From contig CAIMZS010000086.1 of the NCBI GenBank assembly GCA_903846015.1, positions 1 to 34,920 on the forward strand: a stretch of 34,920 bases of DNA, read 5' to 3'. The DNA comes from an uncultured Anaerolineae bacterium. GTDB lineage: Bacteria > Chloroflexota > Anaerolineae > Anaerolineales > Villigracilaceae. Shown here in pieces: positions 7,683 through 16,463 of this stretch. How positions within the stretch are numbered: the first letter of the stretch is position 1; every line of letters begins with the position of its first letter. Below the pieces are notes generated by a model. It made no database searches, was not told the DNA's origin, and saw nothing but the letters and a program-made list of their open reading frames with translations. The position numbers were made by a program, and so were the translations under genes.

Positions 7683-8297
7683 ATGGAAATCAGTTTCTTG
7701 CTCAGAGGTTTCATGATTGGTTTGTCCATAGCCGCCCCTGTCGGACCCATCGGTGTTTTATGTATTCGCCGTACACTGGCTTCAGGACGTTTATCTGGTC
7801 TTGTCTCCGGTCTGGGCGCCGCCACGGCTGACGCAATCTACGGCTGCATTGCGGGGTTCGGTCTAGCGTTCATTTCAAACTTTCTGGTCAGTCAGCAATT
7901 ATGGTTTCGTTTGATAGGCGGCGCATTTTTATGTTATTTAGGTATTAAAACTTTTCTGGCAAAACCTGCAGAGCAAGCTGCCTCGGCCAAAGGGAATGGC
8001 CTGTTTGGTGATTACGCTTCAACATTATTTCTAACCATCACAAACCCGATGACGATTATTTCCTTTGTGGCGATATTTGCCGGATTGGGTTTGGCAAGTG
8101 CCAGTGGGAATTATGCTTCCGCGGGAGTTTTGGTACTGGGTGTCTTTATTGGTTCAGCCATGTGGTGGCTCTTGCTTAGCAGTGGGATTGCTTTATTTCG
8201 AGAAAAAGTCAACCAGCGCGGACTACATTGGGTCAATAGAATTTCAGGCACGATCATTTTGGGTTTTGGTTTGTTTGCTCTCTGGAGTGTGGTTTGA
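7683..8297 (+). CDS. LysE/RhtB family exporter
   Basis: The preferred start (GGGAGA about 6 bases before the ATG) gives 204 residues, typical for the family; the open frame reaches back to 7629 but those codons do not look like a LysE N-terminus. The protein is an inner-membrane exporter of amino acids or similar small molecules with about six membrane segments. The family motif APVGPIG follows the first helix half (GFMIGLSIAAPVGPIG), a GAATADAIYG helix comes next, and the second-half motif TITNPMTI is present near residue 120. Substrate within the family (lysine, threonine, homoserine lactone, others) cannot be told. The facing acylase gene across 537 bases might be functionally linked, but this is only a guess. 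Confidence 0.88.
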   Translation: MEISFLLRGFMIGLSIAAPVGPIGVLCIRRTLASGRLSGLVSGLGAATADAIYGCIAGFGLAFISNFLVSQQLWFRLIGGAFLCYLGIKTFLAKPAEQAASAKGNGLFGDYASTLFLTITNPMTIISFVAIFAGLGLASASGNYASAGVLVLGVFIGSAMWWLLLSSGIALFREKVNQRGLHWVNRISGTIILGFGLFALWSVV

Positions 8298-8431
8298 CAG
8301 GCACGCGCCAGGTAACATCTTCGGATGCTTCTGGTTCTTGCATAAGATATTTTTTTCTTAACCATCCGTAGTCTTTTTCGCGTTTAAAAGCCCTTGCTCT
8401 ACCACGTCCATCTTTCAATGCAGGCCTGATT

Positions 8432-8459
8432 TTTGCATGGTAACTTGGACAAGTATAGT
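8432..8459 (+). promoter_or_regulatory. Candidate promoter for the caspase gene
   Basis: TTTGCA at 8432-8437 is followed after 16 bases by TATAGT at 8454-8459. Transcription would start about 30 bases before the ATG at 8499. GAAGGA at 8475-8480 is 18 bases from the ATG, unusually far; a small GGAT/ATCC hairpin lies between them and could shorten the distance. Confidence 0.35.
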
Positions 8460-8498
8460 CAAATTTACAATAATGAAGGATAATAAATCCTGAGCATT

Positions 8499-10751
8499 AT
8501 GTCTAAATTTGCATTGGTAATCGCCAATAGTGAATATATCGACCCTGGTCTGGCAAAACTGACGGCCCCCGGACAGGATGCCGAGGATTTTGCGCGTGTA
8601 CTCAAATCCACGAACATTGGCCAATTTGATGACGTAAATATTTTGTTTAACCAGTCAGAATCGGTTGTGCGCGAAGCCGTTGATCGTTTTTTCCAGCAAA
8701 AAAAAGCGGATGATTTGCTGGTTCTCTATTTTTCCGGTCATGGGGTGCGCGACGAACAGGGTGTCCTTTACCTGGCAGTCAGGAATACCGATCGCAATCT
8801 CTTACGATCCACAGCCATCAAGTCCGATTTTATCCGTGAATCCATGGACCAGAGCCATTCCCGGCGCCAAGTGTTGATCCTCGATTGCTGCAACAGCGGC
8901 GCATTTGCGCAAGGAACCAAATCGGCCGTTGGAGGCAGTATTGGCACGAGTTCGGCCTTTGAAGGCACTGGTTATGGCAGGGTTGTTCTGACCGCTACAG
9001 ACGCCACTCAGTATGCCTGGGAAGGCGAAAAAATAATCGGCAAGACCGAAACAAAGAACTCGCTTTTTACCCATTTCTTGATAAAAGGTCTCGAAGGCGG
9101 AGCGGATCAGGATGGCAACGGCACGATTTCCGTTGATGAGTTGTACGATTACACGTATGAGCAGATTGTCAGCCGTACACCCTCGCAAACGCCAGGCAAA
9201 TGGTCTTACAAGCAGCAGGGTGAGATCATCCTGCGTCAAGGTCGCCCAGAAGATATCAAGCCAGTGGATCTATCCGCCGACTGGCAAACCGCCATTAAAA
9301 GTGTTTACCCCACGGTGCGCGAAGCTGCAGTGCACCAGTTAGAAGAACTGTTTAATGGTAGCGATACAGCCATCTCCCGCTCGGCCCGCACTGCTCTGGA
9401 GATTATTGCCACCAATGATGACAGCCGCCGTGTAGCTCAGGCTGCTGCCCTTGTACTCCAACCCGTTTTGCGCGCAGAATACGACGCCAACCATCTGGTT
9501 TCTGACCAGGCTACCCGTGAACTTGCCGAACAACAAAAAGCTGATCTCACACAGCATGCCGAAGGTATCTCAGCAGATGCGCATGAATTCGAGCGAGAAC
9601 AACAGCAAGCCGATATATCCCTCCAGGCCGATGCTGCCTCGACAGTTACGTTGGTGCGGCCCGTTAATCGACCTCCTCAAAAACAGCCCACCCCGCTTTG
9701 GTTGATAGTTGTTCCACTGATGTTTCTCTTACTGATAGGGTGTATATTTGGCATGTGGGGATTATCTGCCATAGCCAGCAAAATGGCTGCAGTGAAAATC
9801 ATTGCAACCAAGACTTTGACCTTGACCCTGAGTGTTACGGCGAAGGGTACACCGGCACCGCATTCCACCCCCACCCCTCTCTCGTCACGAATGCCCACTG
9901 TCAGCCGCACACCTGTCGAAACTGCCACGCCTGAACTGATCAGAGATTCGGTCATCACTCGAGACAAGGATGCCATGCTGATGATCTACGTATCACAAGG
10001 CCCGTTCAGTATGGGCAGTGATACAGGCGAGGCGAATGAAAAACCTGTCCATACCATCAGCCTGGATGCCTTCTGGATCGATAAGACGGAAGTGACCCAA
10101 GCCATGTTTGAGAAATTTGTGCAGGCCACAAAGTACCAAACCGATGCAGAAAAAGCAGGCAAGTCCTTCGTTATCAATCCAAACCCATTAAATTGGCAAG
10201 AAATCATTGGCGCGGATTGGCGGCACCCGCAGGGGCCGAACTCCAACCCGGTAAAAATAAGCACGCAGCCCGTGGTGCAAGTCTCATGGAATGATGCCAG
10301 CGCGTACTGCGATTGGGCGGGCGCTCGTTTGCCAGATGAAGCTGAGTGGGAAAAAGCGGCCAGAGGTGAGGATGGACGCACTTATCCATGGGGTGATTCG
10401 TCCCCGAATGGCAGGTTATTAAATTACGCAGATGTCAATCTTGTGGTGGATTGGGCGAACAAGAATGTGGATGACGGATATCTGTTTACCGCGCCGGTTG
10501 GCAGCTACCCGGCAGGCGCAAGTCCTTATGGCGTCCTGGATATGGCTGGGAATGTGTACGAGTGGGTGGCGGATTGGTATAATGTTTATCCAGGAGGAGA
10601 CCAAAAAGAATCGCCTGATTTCGGGAAAAAATTCCGGGTGCTGCGAGGCGGCTCATGGTATCTTAGCGACTATCTGGTTCGCGCTGCTTACCGCGGCTGG
10701 AACGAGCCCGCCACCACCAATAACAGCTTCGGGTTTCGCTGCGCCCGCTGA
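8499..10751 (+). CDS. Predicted membrane-spanning caspase with EF-hand loop, helical repeats and FGE-type domain
   Basis: The 750-residue protein has five parts. Residues 1-245 are a caspase-like (peptidase C14) domain with His81 in YFSGHG and Cys131 in LDCCNSG. Inside it, residues 203-214 (DQDGNGTISVDE) form a full EF-hand calcium loop. Residues about 265-325 look like HEAT-type helical repeats (VREAAVHQLEELFNGSD...). A polar, coiled-coil-prone stretch (340-375) leads to one membrane helix (399-420), then a Thr/Pro/Ser stalk (440-480). Residues 495-750 are an FGE-sulfatase/SUMF1 domain (FSMGSDTGE, SWNDASAYC, LPDEAEWEKAARG, GGSW, GFRCAR). The Cys pair of true formylglycine-generating enzymes is missing, so a binding role is more likely. 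The expected topology is protease inside, FGE-type domain outside. Caspase-FGE fusions are known in bacteria, but what they cleave is generally unknown. Confidence 0.87.
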   Translation: MSKFALVIANSEYIDPGLAKLTAPGQDAEDFARVLKSTNIGQFDDVNILFNQSESVVREAVDRFFQQKKADDLLVLYFSGHGVRDEQGVLYLAVRNTDRNLLRSTAIKSDFIRESMDQSHSRRQVLILDCCNSGAFAQGTKSAVGGSIGTSSAFEGTGYGRVVLTATDATQYAWEGEKIIGKTETKNSLFTHFLIKGLEGGADQDGNGTISVDELYDYTYEQIVSRTPSQTPGKWSYKQQGEIILRQGRPEDIKPVDLSADWQTAIKSVYPTVREAAVHQLEELFNGSDTAISRSARTALEIIATNDDSRRVAQAAALVLQPVLRAEYDANHLVSDQATRELAEQQKADLTQHAEGISADAHEFEREQQQADISLQADAASTVTLVRPVNRPPQKQPTPLWLIVVPLMFLLLIGCIFGMWGLSAIASKMAAVKIIATKTLTLTLSVTAKGTPAPHSTPTPLSSRMPTVSRTPVETATPELIRDSVITRDKDAMLMIYVSQGPFSMGSDTGEANEKPVHTISLDAFWIDKTEVTQAMFEKFVQATKYQTDAEKAGKSFVINPNPLNWQEIIGADWRHPQGPNSNPVKISTQPVVQVSWNDASAYCDWAGARLPDEAEWEKAARGEDGRTYPWGDSSPNGRLLNYADVNLVVDWANKNVDDGYLFTAPVGSYPAGASPYGVLDMAGNVYEWVADWYNVYPGGDQKESPDFGKKFRVLRGGSWYLSDYLVRAAYRGWNEPATTNNSFGFRCAR

Positions 10752-10791
10752 CTTTGTCGAAGGTCATGACCCGGCACTTCTCACTTCATAA

Positions 10792-10812
10792 TAGTCCCGG
10801 TCTCTTGCTAAT
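10792..10812 (+). repeat. Dispersed GC-rich element, copy D (degenerate right half)
   Basis: TAGTCCCGG matches the family exactly, then the sequence diverges (TCTCTTGC). It opens the composite repeat that runs to 10932. Confidence 0.4.
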
Positions 10813-10838
10813 GTTCTACTCACGCTCACCTTTCGAGG

Positions 10839-10859
10839 TAGACCCCGATTCGTGTAGAG
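10839..10859 (+). repeat. Dispersed GC-rich element, copy E
   Basis: The sequence TAGACCCCGATTCGTGTAG matches the family form with one inserted base and several substitutions. It is the second element of the composite repeat before xylA. Confidence 0.4.
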
Positions 10860-10880
10860 TTGGGGCATCTCGCACTTGAC

Positions 10881-10932
10881 CTTGCTCTAATCTGCGTAAT
10901 CGTCGAAATCTGCGTAAATCTGCGGTTCAGAC
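10881..10932 (+). repeat. 52-bp ATCTGCG-unit repeat, copy 1
   Basis: This 52-base stretch is identical at 50 positions to 26866-26917. It holds three AATCTGCG-like units and ends CGGTTCAGAC. It lies between the caspase stop and xylA. A diverged relative may occupy 4931-4980. Confidence 0.85.
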
Positions 10933-11017
10933 ACGTGCCGGTTCAAACAACCTCTATCGCGGTTAAGACATTCTTAAACCTTCAATCTAAAATCAACCTA
11001 AAATTAGGAGTTCACCC

Positions 11018-12184
11018 ATGTTCGATTATTCACCCAAACCCGACCACAAATTTACCTTTGGCCTTTGGACCGTGGGCAATCGCGGTGCTGATCCGTTTGG
11101 ATCAGTCACCCGTCCGCATAAAACCCCTGCTGAACTGGTCCATCTACTTGGTGAGGTCGGCGCTTATGGTGTCAACTTCCACGATAACGATCTAATCCCG
11201 ATCGATGCCACGCTATTTGAAGCTGAAGCGATAAAAAAGGATTTCCGCAAGGCCCTGACGGATACAGGCCTGGTTGTCCCGATGGCGACCACCAACTTGT
11301 TTAGTGATCCGATTTTCAAGGATGGCGCTTTTACTTCCAATGATCCCCGGGTTCGTGCCTATGCACTGCAAAAAACGATCAACGCGATCGATCTGGGCGT
11401 AGAATTCGGCGCGAAAACCTATGTTTTCTGGGGTGGGCGTGAAGGCACCGAAACCGATTCGAGCAAAAGCGCTCTTGATGCCATCCAGCGCAGCCGTGAA
11501 GCCATGAACTTTCTGTGCGAATACGTCCTTGATAGAAAATATGACCTGAAGCTTGCGCTGGAAGCCAAGCCCAACGAGCCGCGCGGCGATATCTATAACC
11601 CCACCACTGGTCACATGCTGGCTTTTATTACCAGGCTGGACCATCCGGAAATGGTAGGCGTCAACCCGGAAGTCGCCCATGAACACATGGCCGGCATCAA
11701 CTTTATGCATGGGGTCGCCCAGGCATGGGAAGCCGGAAAACTCTTCCACATCGACCTCAACGACCAATACCCTGGGCGTTATGATCAGGATTTGCGCTTC
11801 GGTTCGCGCGATATCAAGGCCGCCTTCTACCTGGTCAAGTTTTTGGAGGACGTGGGCTATCAGGGCAGCCGCCACTTTGACGCGCATGCCTATCGCACCG
11901 AAGATTATGAAGGCGTCAAGGATTTCGCGCGCGGCTGTATGCGTACCTATGTTATTTTGAAGGAAAAAGCCGCCCAATTCAATGCTGACCCTGAGATTCA
12001 GGCGCTGTTGGCAGAGATCAATGCGGATGATCACGCCATGACACCCTTTTTGGGCGAGTACACAACTGAAAAGGCCGATGCGCTCAAGCTCCAATTGTTC
12101 GATCGCCCCGCTGTTGCCAGCCGCGGCTTGCAATACGAACGTCTCGACCAACTCACCATCGATTTGCTCTTGGGTGTGCGCTAA
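11018..12184 (+). CDS. xylA: Xylose isomerase
   Basis: The 388-residue enzyme isomerises D-xylose to D-xylulose (and D-glucose to D-fructose) in the cytoplasm using two Mg2+ or Mn2+ ions. It is of the short class I type seen in Actinobacteria. Every catalytic and metal residue of the Streptomyces enzyme is present, shifted by one: His55 and Asp58 in NFHDND, Glu182 and Lys184 in LEAKPNEP, Glu218 and His221 in NPEVAHEH, Asp246, Asp256 and Asp258, and Asp288 in [14 protein letters not shown] is 7 bases before the ATG. A TAAAAT at 10988-10993 could be its -10, with a poor -35. xylB follows after 60 bases with a dispersed element in the gap, so they likely form an operon. Confidence 0.97.
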   Translation: MFDYSPKPDHKFTFGLWTVGNRGADPFGSVTRPHKTPAELVHLLGEVGAYGVNFHDNDLIPIDATLFEAEAIKKDFRKALTDTGLVVPMATTNLFSDPIFKDGAFTSNDPRVRAYALQKTINAIDLGVEFGAKTYVFWGGREGTETDSSKSALDAIQRSREAMNFLCEYVLDRKYDLKLALEAKPNEPRGDIYNPTTGHMLAFITRLDHPEMVGVNPEVAHEHMAGINFMHGVAQAWEAGKLFHIDLNDQYPGRYDQDLRFGSRDIKAAFYLVKFLEDVGYQGSRHFDAHAYRTEDYEGVKDFARGCMRTYVILKEKAAQFNADPEIQALLAEINADDHAMTPFLGEYTTEKADALKLQLFDRPAVASRGLQYERLDQLTIDLLLGVR

Positions 12185-12205
12185 CCAACGTCCAGGTTTC
12201 AGCAT

Positions 12206-12226
12206 TAGTCTCGGTTCCTGCATAGG
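12206..12226 (+). repeat. Dispersed GC-rich element, copy F
   Basis: TAGTCTCGGTTCCTGCATAGG minus its last base matches the family with few changes. It lies within the xylA-xylB gap, ending 7 bases before the xylB ribosome binding site (GGGAG at 12234-12238), so it could influence translation or mRNA processing. Confidence 0.6.
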
Positions 12227-12244
12227 CACGGAAGGGAGAGAAAC

Positions 12245-13732
12245 ATGTACTTTCTCGGTATCGATACATCCACGACGGGCAGCAAGGCTGTGTTGATAGA
12301 CCAGGCTGGCCTGGTTGTGGCCGTAACATCCAGCCCACATAGCTTACAGACACCCAGACCGCTTTGGTCTGAGCAGGATCCGCTGGAGTGGTGGCAGGCG
12401 GTTAGAACCAGTGTCCGCTCAGTGTTGGAAACAGCCGGCGTGGGTGGCGGAGAAGTCGCATCAATTGGTTTGACGGGCCAGATGCACGGGTTGGTTTTGC
12501 TCGATGATGCGGGTGAAATTCTGCGCCCGGCCATTTTGTGGAACGACCAGCGCACCCAGCTGCAGTGCGATGAAATCCACCGCCGGATTGGCAAAGAACG
12601 TTTTATCCAGATCAGTGGAAACGTGGCTCTGACGGGTTTCACTGCCCCCAAGATTTTGTGGGTGGCCCAAAATGAGCCGCATGTGTTTGCACGGGTTCGG
12701 CATGTCCTGCTTCCCAAAGACTACATCCGCTATCGGCTGACGGGTGGCTACGCCATGGACAAAGCCGATGGCGCGGGTACGGTCTTGTTTGATCTGAAGT
12801 CGCGCTCCTGGTCGGATGAAGTTTTATCTGCTCTGGATATTCCATCTGCATGGATGCCGCGCACTTTTGAAGGCACTGAATTTACCGGGCGGGTGACGCC
12901 GGAAGCCGCGGCGCTGACCGGGCTGATGGCGGGTACGCCGGTTGTAGCGGGAGGTGGCGACCAGTCGGCGCAGGCAGTTGGTGTCGGCGCAGTCCAGCCG
13001 GGTGTGGTCGCGCTGACTGTGGGCACCAGCGGCGTTGTATTTGCCACTACTCACTCTCCGCTGATTGAACCAGAAGGACGTTTGCATGCGTTTTGTCACG
13101 CTGTGCCGGGGATGTGGCATTTCATGGGCGTGATGCTCTCGGCGGCAGGCAGCCTGCAGTGGTATCGCGATACGCTTGCGCCGGGGATGAGCTTCGATGC
13201 TTTATTAAATGAAGCCGAGAGCGTCCCGGCAGGGAGCGAAGGTTTGCAGTTCCTGCCCTATCTTTCTGGTGAACGCACCCCGCACCCCAATCCATTGGCG
13301 CGTGGTGCCTTTATTGGTTTAACCGTGCGACATGGGCGCGGGCACATGACGCGCGCTGTGTTGGAAGGTGTAGCCTTTGGGCTAAAAGACAGCTTCACGT
13401 TGATCCAAAGTGCCGGGCTGGGGCGTATCACACAGGTCAGAGCCTCTGGCGGTGGTACCAAGGGCGCGCTGTGGCGACAGATATTGGCATCGGCACTTGA
13501 GGCGGAATTGGTGACAGTCAATACTTCTGAGGCTGCGGCATTTGGGGCAGCGCTTCTGGCGGGTGTGGGTGCAGGGAACTGGCCAGATGTAACATCGGCC
13601 TGCCAATCGACAGTCAAACTGACGGGCAGTGTATTGCCGGATGAAGCCCAGGTGAGCGCATACCGGCGGGCTTACCCGATCTATCAGGAGTTGTATCCTG
13701 CCTTAAAAACCAGCTTTGAAAAGATGGGTTGA
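12245..13732 (+). CDS. xylB: Xylulokinase
   Basis: This 495-residue FGGY-family kinase phosphorylates D-xylulose to xylulose 5-phosphate, feeding the pentose phosphate pathway. The first phosphate-binding loop is GIDTSTTGSK (Asp7), the sugar-contacting QMHG lies at residues 79-82, the expected catalytic base is Asp239 in GGGDQSAQAVG, and the adenosine loop reads GTSGVVFA. Further family motifs are LSGERTPHPNP, GVAFGLKDS and ASGGGTKG. GGGAG is 6 bases upstream of the ATG. Length matches XylB. Position directly after xylA fixes the substrate better than sequence alone would. No xylose-specific transporter or xylR gene adjoins the pair; the ABC genes 8 kb away are a possible uptake route. Confidence 0.95.
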   Translation: MYFLGIDTSTTGSKAVLIDQAGLVVAVTSSPHSLQTPRPLWSEQDPLEWWQAVRTSVRSVLETAGVGGGEVASIGLTGQMHGLVLLDDAGEILRPAILWNDQRTQLQCDEIHRRIGKERFIQISGNVALTGFTAPKILWVAQNEPHVFARVRHVLLPKDYIRYRLTGGYAMDKADGAGTVLFDLKSRSWSDEVLSALDIPSAWMPRTFEGTEFTGRVTPEAAALTGLMAGTPVVAGGGDQSAQAVGVGAVQPGVVALTVGTSGVVFATTHSPLIEPEGRLHAFCHAVPGMWHFMGVMLSAAGSLQWYRDTLAPGMSFDALLNEAESVPAGSEGLQFLPYLSGERTPHPNPLARGAFIGLTVRHGRGHMTRAVLEGVAFGLKDSFTLIQSAGLGRITQVRASGGGTKGALWRQILASALEAELVTVNTSEAAAFGAALLAGVGAGNWPDVTSACQSTVKLTGSVLPDEAQVSAYRRAYPIYQELYPALKTSFEKMG

Positions 13733-14282
13733 CCCTTTATTTACCAGGCAGAGAAGGTCAAGGATAATACGGTGCGATTTTATTGGCGCAAGATATGACA
13801 GGGTATCAGACAAATTGCCCACTGTCGCTAAAGTAATGCTAGACGTCATCCAAAAGACGTTATGATATTTGAAGGTAGTTATACTGGTCGTATCCAGGCC
13901 CCTGTCAGTCGGATTCTTTTAAGGGTTCTTATCAGATCAGTGGGAAAAGTAAATTATCGCTTCTGCCTGTTATGACGGTATACCTGCAGGTTGCTATGCG
14001 CGAACTCTAAACTGCGCTTTTACAGTATTTCCCCAAATAACTTCGTGCCCGTAGTTTATTCGGTTTTATTCGTGAATAAACGCAAGGAGTAGCCAATCAA
14101 ATTATGCAGATCAAGTCTTTTACCCTTCCAACTGTTATCAGAATTGTATGTGTGAAAAGTTCTGTTTTGTTGTATTATTAAAATCAAGATGATTGGTGCA
14201 GCTTTTTCCTTAATTTAAATATTCAAGCAGTTGAAGGCGGCGCACACCGCCATCAGAATGATTGGAAAATCAGGATTGGGAT
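13733..14282. other. Long non-coding region before the histidine kinase
   Basis: About 550 bases without a gene I can support. GTTTATTC at 14054-14061 pairs with GAATAAAC at 14074-14081, and the loop repeats the left arm, so two alternative hairpins are possible. AAGGAG (14084-14089) and a 25-codon frame (14104-14181) follow, but the 14-base spacer is long. An AT-rich stretch at 14160-14225 is the likeliest promoter zone; a small GGCGG/CCGCC hairpin lies at 14236-14251. Confidence 0.4.
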
Positions 14283-16415
14283 ATGACCAAAAAGACCGTG
14301 ATCACGGCACATAATAATCAGCATCTCTCCGGCGAGCAGCGGGCGAATCAGATTGAGCCGGTGATGCAAAATCATGAATTGACGTTGGGGGAGGGTAATG
14401 TGGAAAAACCGTTTGACCGTTATATTGATCTATATGATTTCGCGCCCGTAGGTTACGTTACCATCGGACGAGACAGCGCCATCCATAGCATGAACCAGAT
14501 CGGGGCCGATCTGTTGGGGGTTGAGCGCAGCAAGTTGCTAAAACAACGCCTGGTTTTGTTTGTTCCTATCGAGTCTCGTCCTGTGTTTAATGCTTTTCTT
14601 GAAAAAGTATTTATAAGCGGCGAGAAGCAATCCTGCGATCTGGCGTTCGAAAAAGAAGATCGCAATTTGCGCTGGGTCCAAATCGAAGCTATTTGCACTG
14701 ATGGACAGGAGTGTAAGGCTGTGTTGGTGGATGCAACTGCCCGTAAACAGTCGGAACATATCTTGCAGGCACGCTTGCGTTTGCTCCATTTTGCTGTCAC
14801 TCACCCCCTGGTTGAACTCCTCCAGGCAACCCTGGATGAACTTGAAACATTGACCGGCAGCCAGATCGGCTTTTATCACTTTCTGGAAGCGGATCAAGAG
14901 ACTTTGCTGCTCCAAACCTGGTCCACGCGAACTTTGGGCGAGATGTGCACGGCGGAAGGCGCGGGTCGGCACTACAATGTTTCGAATGCGGGGATTTGGG
15001 TGGAGTGTATCCGCGCTGGCAAGGCGGTGATCCACAATGACTATCCTGCTTTGCCGGCTTCACACCGCAAGGGATTACCGGCTGGCCATGCAGCCGTCTT
15101 GCGTGAATTGGTAGTGCCAGTATTTCGCGGCAGCAAGATTGTGGCGATCCTGGGCGTGGGCAATAAGCCATCCGATTACAATGAGTACGATGTTGAAAGT
15201 GTTTCAAACCTCGCAGACCTGGCCTGGGATATTGCAGAGAAAAAAGTAGCGGAAGAAGCTTTGAAAAAAAGCCGCAGCTTTCTCGCTGAAATCGAAAAAA
15301 TAGGGAGTGTTGGCGGTTGGGAGTTTGATGTTATTACCCGGGAGCAGATCTGGACGGAAGAAACTTACCATATTCACGAAGTGGGTATGGATTTCCAGCC
15401 GACGGTGGATAAAGGCATCAATTTTTATACGCCATCATCCAGGCTGATCATTGAACGAGCCGTTTTGCGTGCGATTCAGAATGGCGAACCGTTTGAAAAA
15501 GATCTGGAAATTACCACCGCAAAAGGAAATCATCGCTGGGTTAATGTCATTGGAAAGGTGGATGCACAACATCATAGAGTTTATGGCTTTTTCCAGGATA
15601 TTTCGGAGCGCAAGCAAGTGGAAAATGAAATCATTCAACTGAACGCCACCCTGGAGAAACGTATTGAAGAACGCACTTTCGATTTGCAGTCTGCCAACAG
15701 CGCCCTCGAAAAAGCTTTGCACGCCAAGGATGAGTTCCTGGCAATGATGAGCCACGAGCTCCGTACCCCTTTGACGGGTATTCTGGGTCTTGCGCAGGTG
15801 CTGATGTTAAAAAGTTATGGTGAGCTGAACCAGAAACAATTGGCTGCCACCGAGAATATTGAAAAAAGCGGGCATCGCCTGTTGGAACTGATCAACGAGA
15901 TCCTGGACTATTCGATTTTGCAAACCGGAAAATCGAGTCTGCAGCACCTTCCCTGTTCGCTTGGAAGCGTCTGCTCTGCCAGCTTGCTGGCAGTCAGCAG
16001 CCTTGCAGAGCAAAAGAACCAGATCCTGCGCTTTAGTATTTCACCGGACAGCATCATTATTAATGCCGATGAGCGCCGTATTCGCCAAATTCTCAGCAAT
16101 TTGCTCAGCAATGCCATCAAATTCACACCGAATGGCGGCAGCATTGAGATCCAGGTTACTGGCAACGCGAAATCTCACCTAGTGAGGATCAGTGTCAGTG
16201 ATACCGGTATCGGTATTCAGCCGGATGAATTTCAAGGGCTGTTCCAGCCTTTTCACCAACTGGATGCGCGCCTTTCGCGTGCGTATGCTGGCACAGGCCT
16301 GGGTTTAGCGATTGTCAAAACCCTGACTGAAATGCACGGCGGCAGCGTGGAGGTCGAAAGCAGCTTTGGCAGCGGCAGCTGCTTTACAGTAAGCCTGCCC
16401 TGGGATGGTTCTTAA
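14283..16415 (+). CDS. Soluble sensor histidine kinase (PAS-GAF-PAS-HisKA-HATPase)
   Basis: The chosen ATG has AGGA 7 bases upstream and gives 710 residues; a TTG at 14262 in the same frame is less well supported. No membrane segment is visible, so it senses a cytoplasmic signal. Order: an N-terminal PAS domain (LYDFAPVGYVTIGRD), a GAF domain at about 165-325 (GLPAGHAAVLRELVVPVFRG), a second PAS domain (IGSVGGWEFDV), a coiled coil, HisKA with phospho-acceptor His491 in MMSHELRTPL, and HATPase_c with the N box (SNLLSNAIKF), G1 (DTGIGI) and G2 (GTGLGLAI). No receiver domain or response regulator is present in or near the gene, so it is an orphan kinase. Its neighbours are sugar genes, which hints at, but does not show, a nutrient signal. 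Confidence 0.92.
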   Translation: MTKKTVITAHNNQHLSGEQRANQIEPVMQNHELTLGEGNVEKPFDRYIDLYDFAPVGYVTIGRDSAIHSMNQIGADLLGVERSKLLKQRLVLFVPIESRPVFNAFLEKVFISGEKQSCDLAFEKEDRNLRWVQIEAICTDGQECKAVLVDATARKQSEHILQARLRLLHFAVTHPLVELLQATLDELETLTGSQIGFYHFLEADQETLLLQTWSTRTLGEMCTAEGAGRHYNVSNAGIWVECIRAGKAVIHNDYPALPASHRKGLPAGHAAVLRELVVPVFRGSKIVAILGVGNKPSDYNEYDVESVSNLADLAWDIAEKKVAEEALKKSRSFLAEIEKIGSVGGWEFDVITREQIWTEETYHIHEVGMDFQPTVDKGINFYTPSSRLIIERAVLRAIQNGEPFEKDLEITTAKGNHRWVNVIGKVDAQHHRVYGFFQDISERKQVENEIIQLNATLEKRIEERTFDLQSANSALEKALHAKDEFLAMMSHELRTPLTGILGLAQVLMLKSYGELNQKQLAATENIEKSGHRLLELINEILDYSILQTGKSSLQHLPCSLGSVCSASLLAVSSLAEQKNQILRFSISPDSIIINADERRIRQILSNLLSNAIKFTPNGGSIEIQVTGNAKSHLVRISVSDTGIGIQPDEFQGLFQPFHQLDARLSRAYAGTGLGLAIVKTLTEMHGGSVEVESSFGSGSCFTVSLPWDGS

Positions 16416-16463
16416 TCTTGATCTGATCAGCGTCAATCTACCGTCCGTTCGTGGTCTTCAATC

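Noticed and set aside
9980..10751. FGE-type C-terminal domain as target of a diversity-generating retroelement
   Set aside because: No reverse transcriptase, template repeat or accessory gene is visible in the window.
10792..10932. Short regular repeats as a CRISPR array
   Set aside because: Units are few, spacers are not of even length, and no cas genes are present.
11213..12340. A 375-codon open frame on the minus strand opposite xylA
   Set aside because: xylA has every catalytic residue and a good ribosome binding site. The opposite frame shows no family motif and is explained by codon bias of the real gene.
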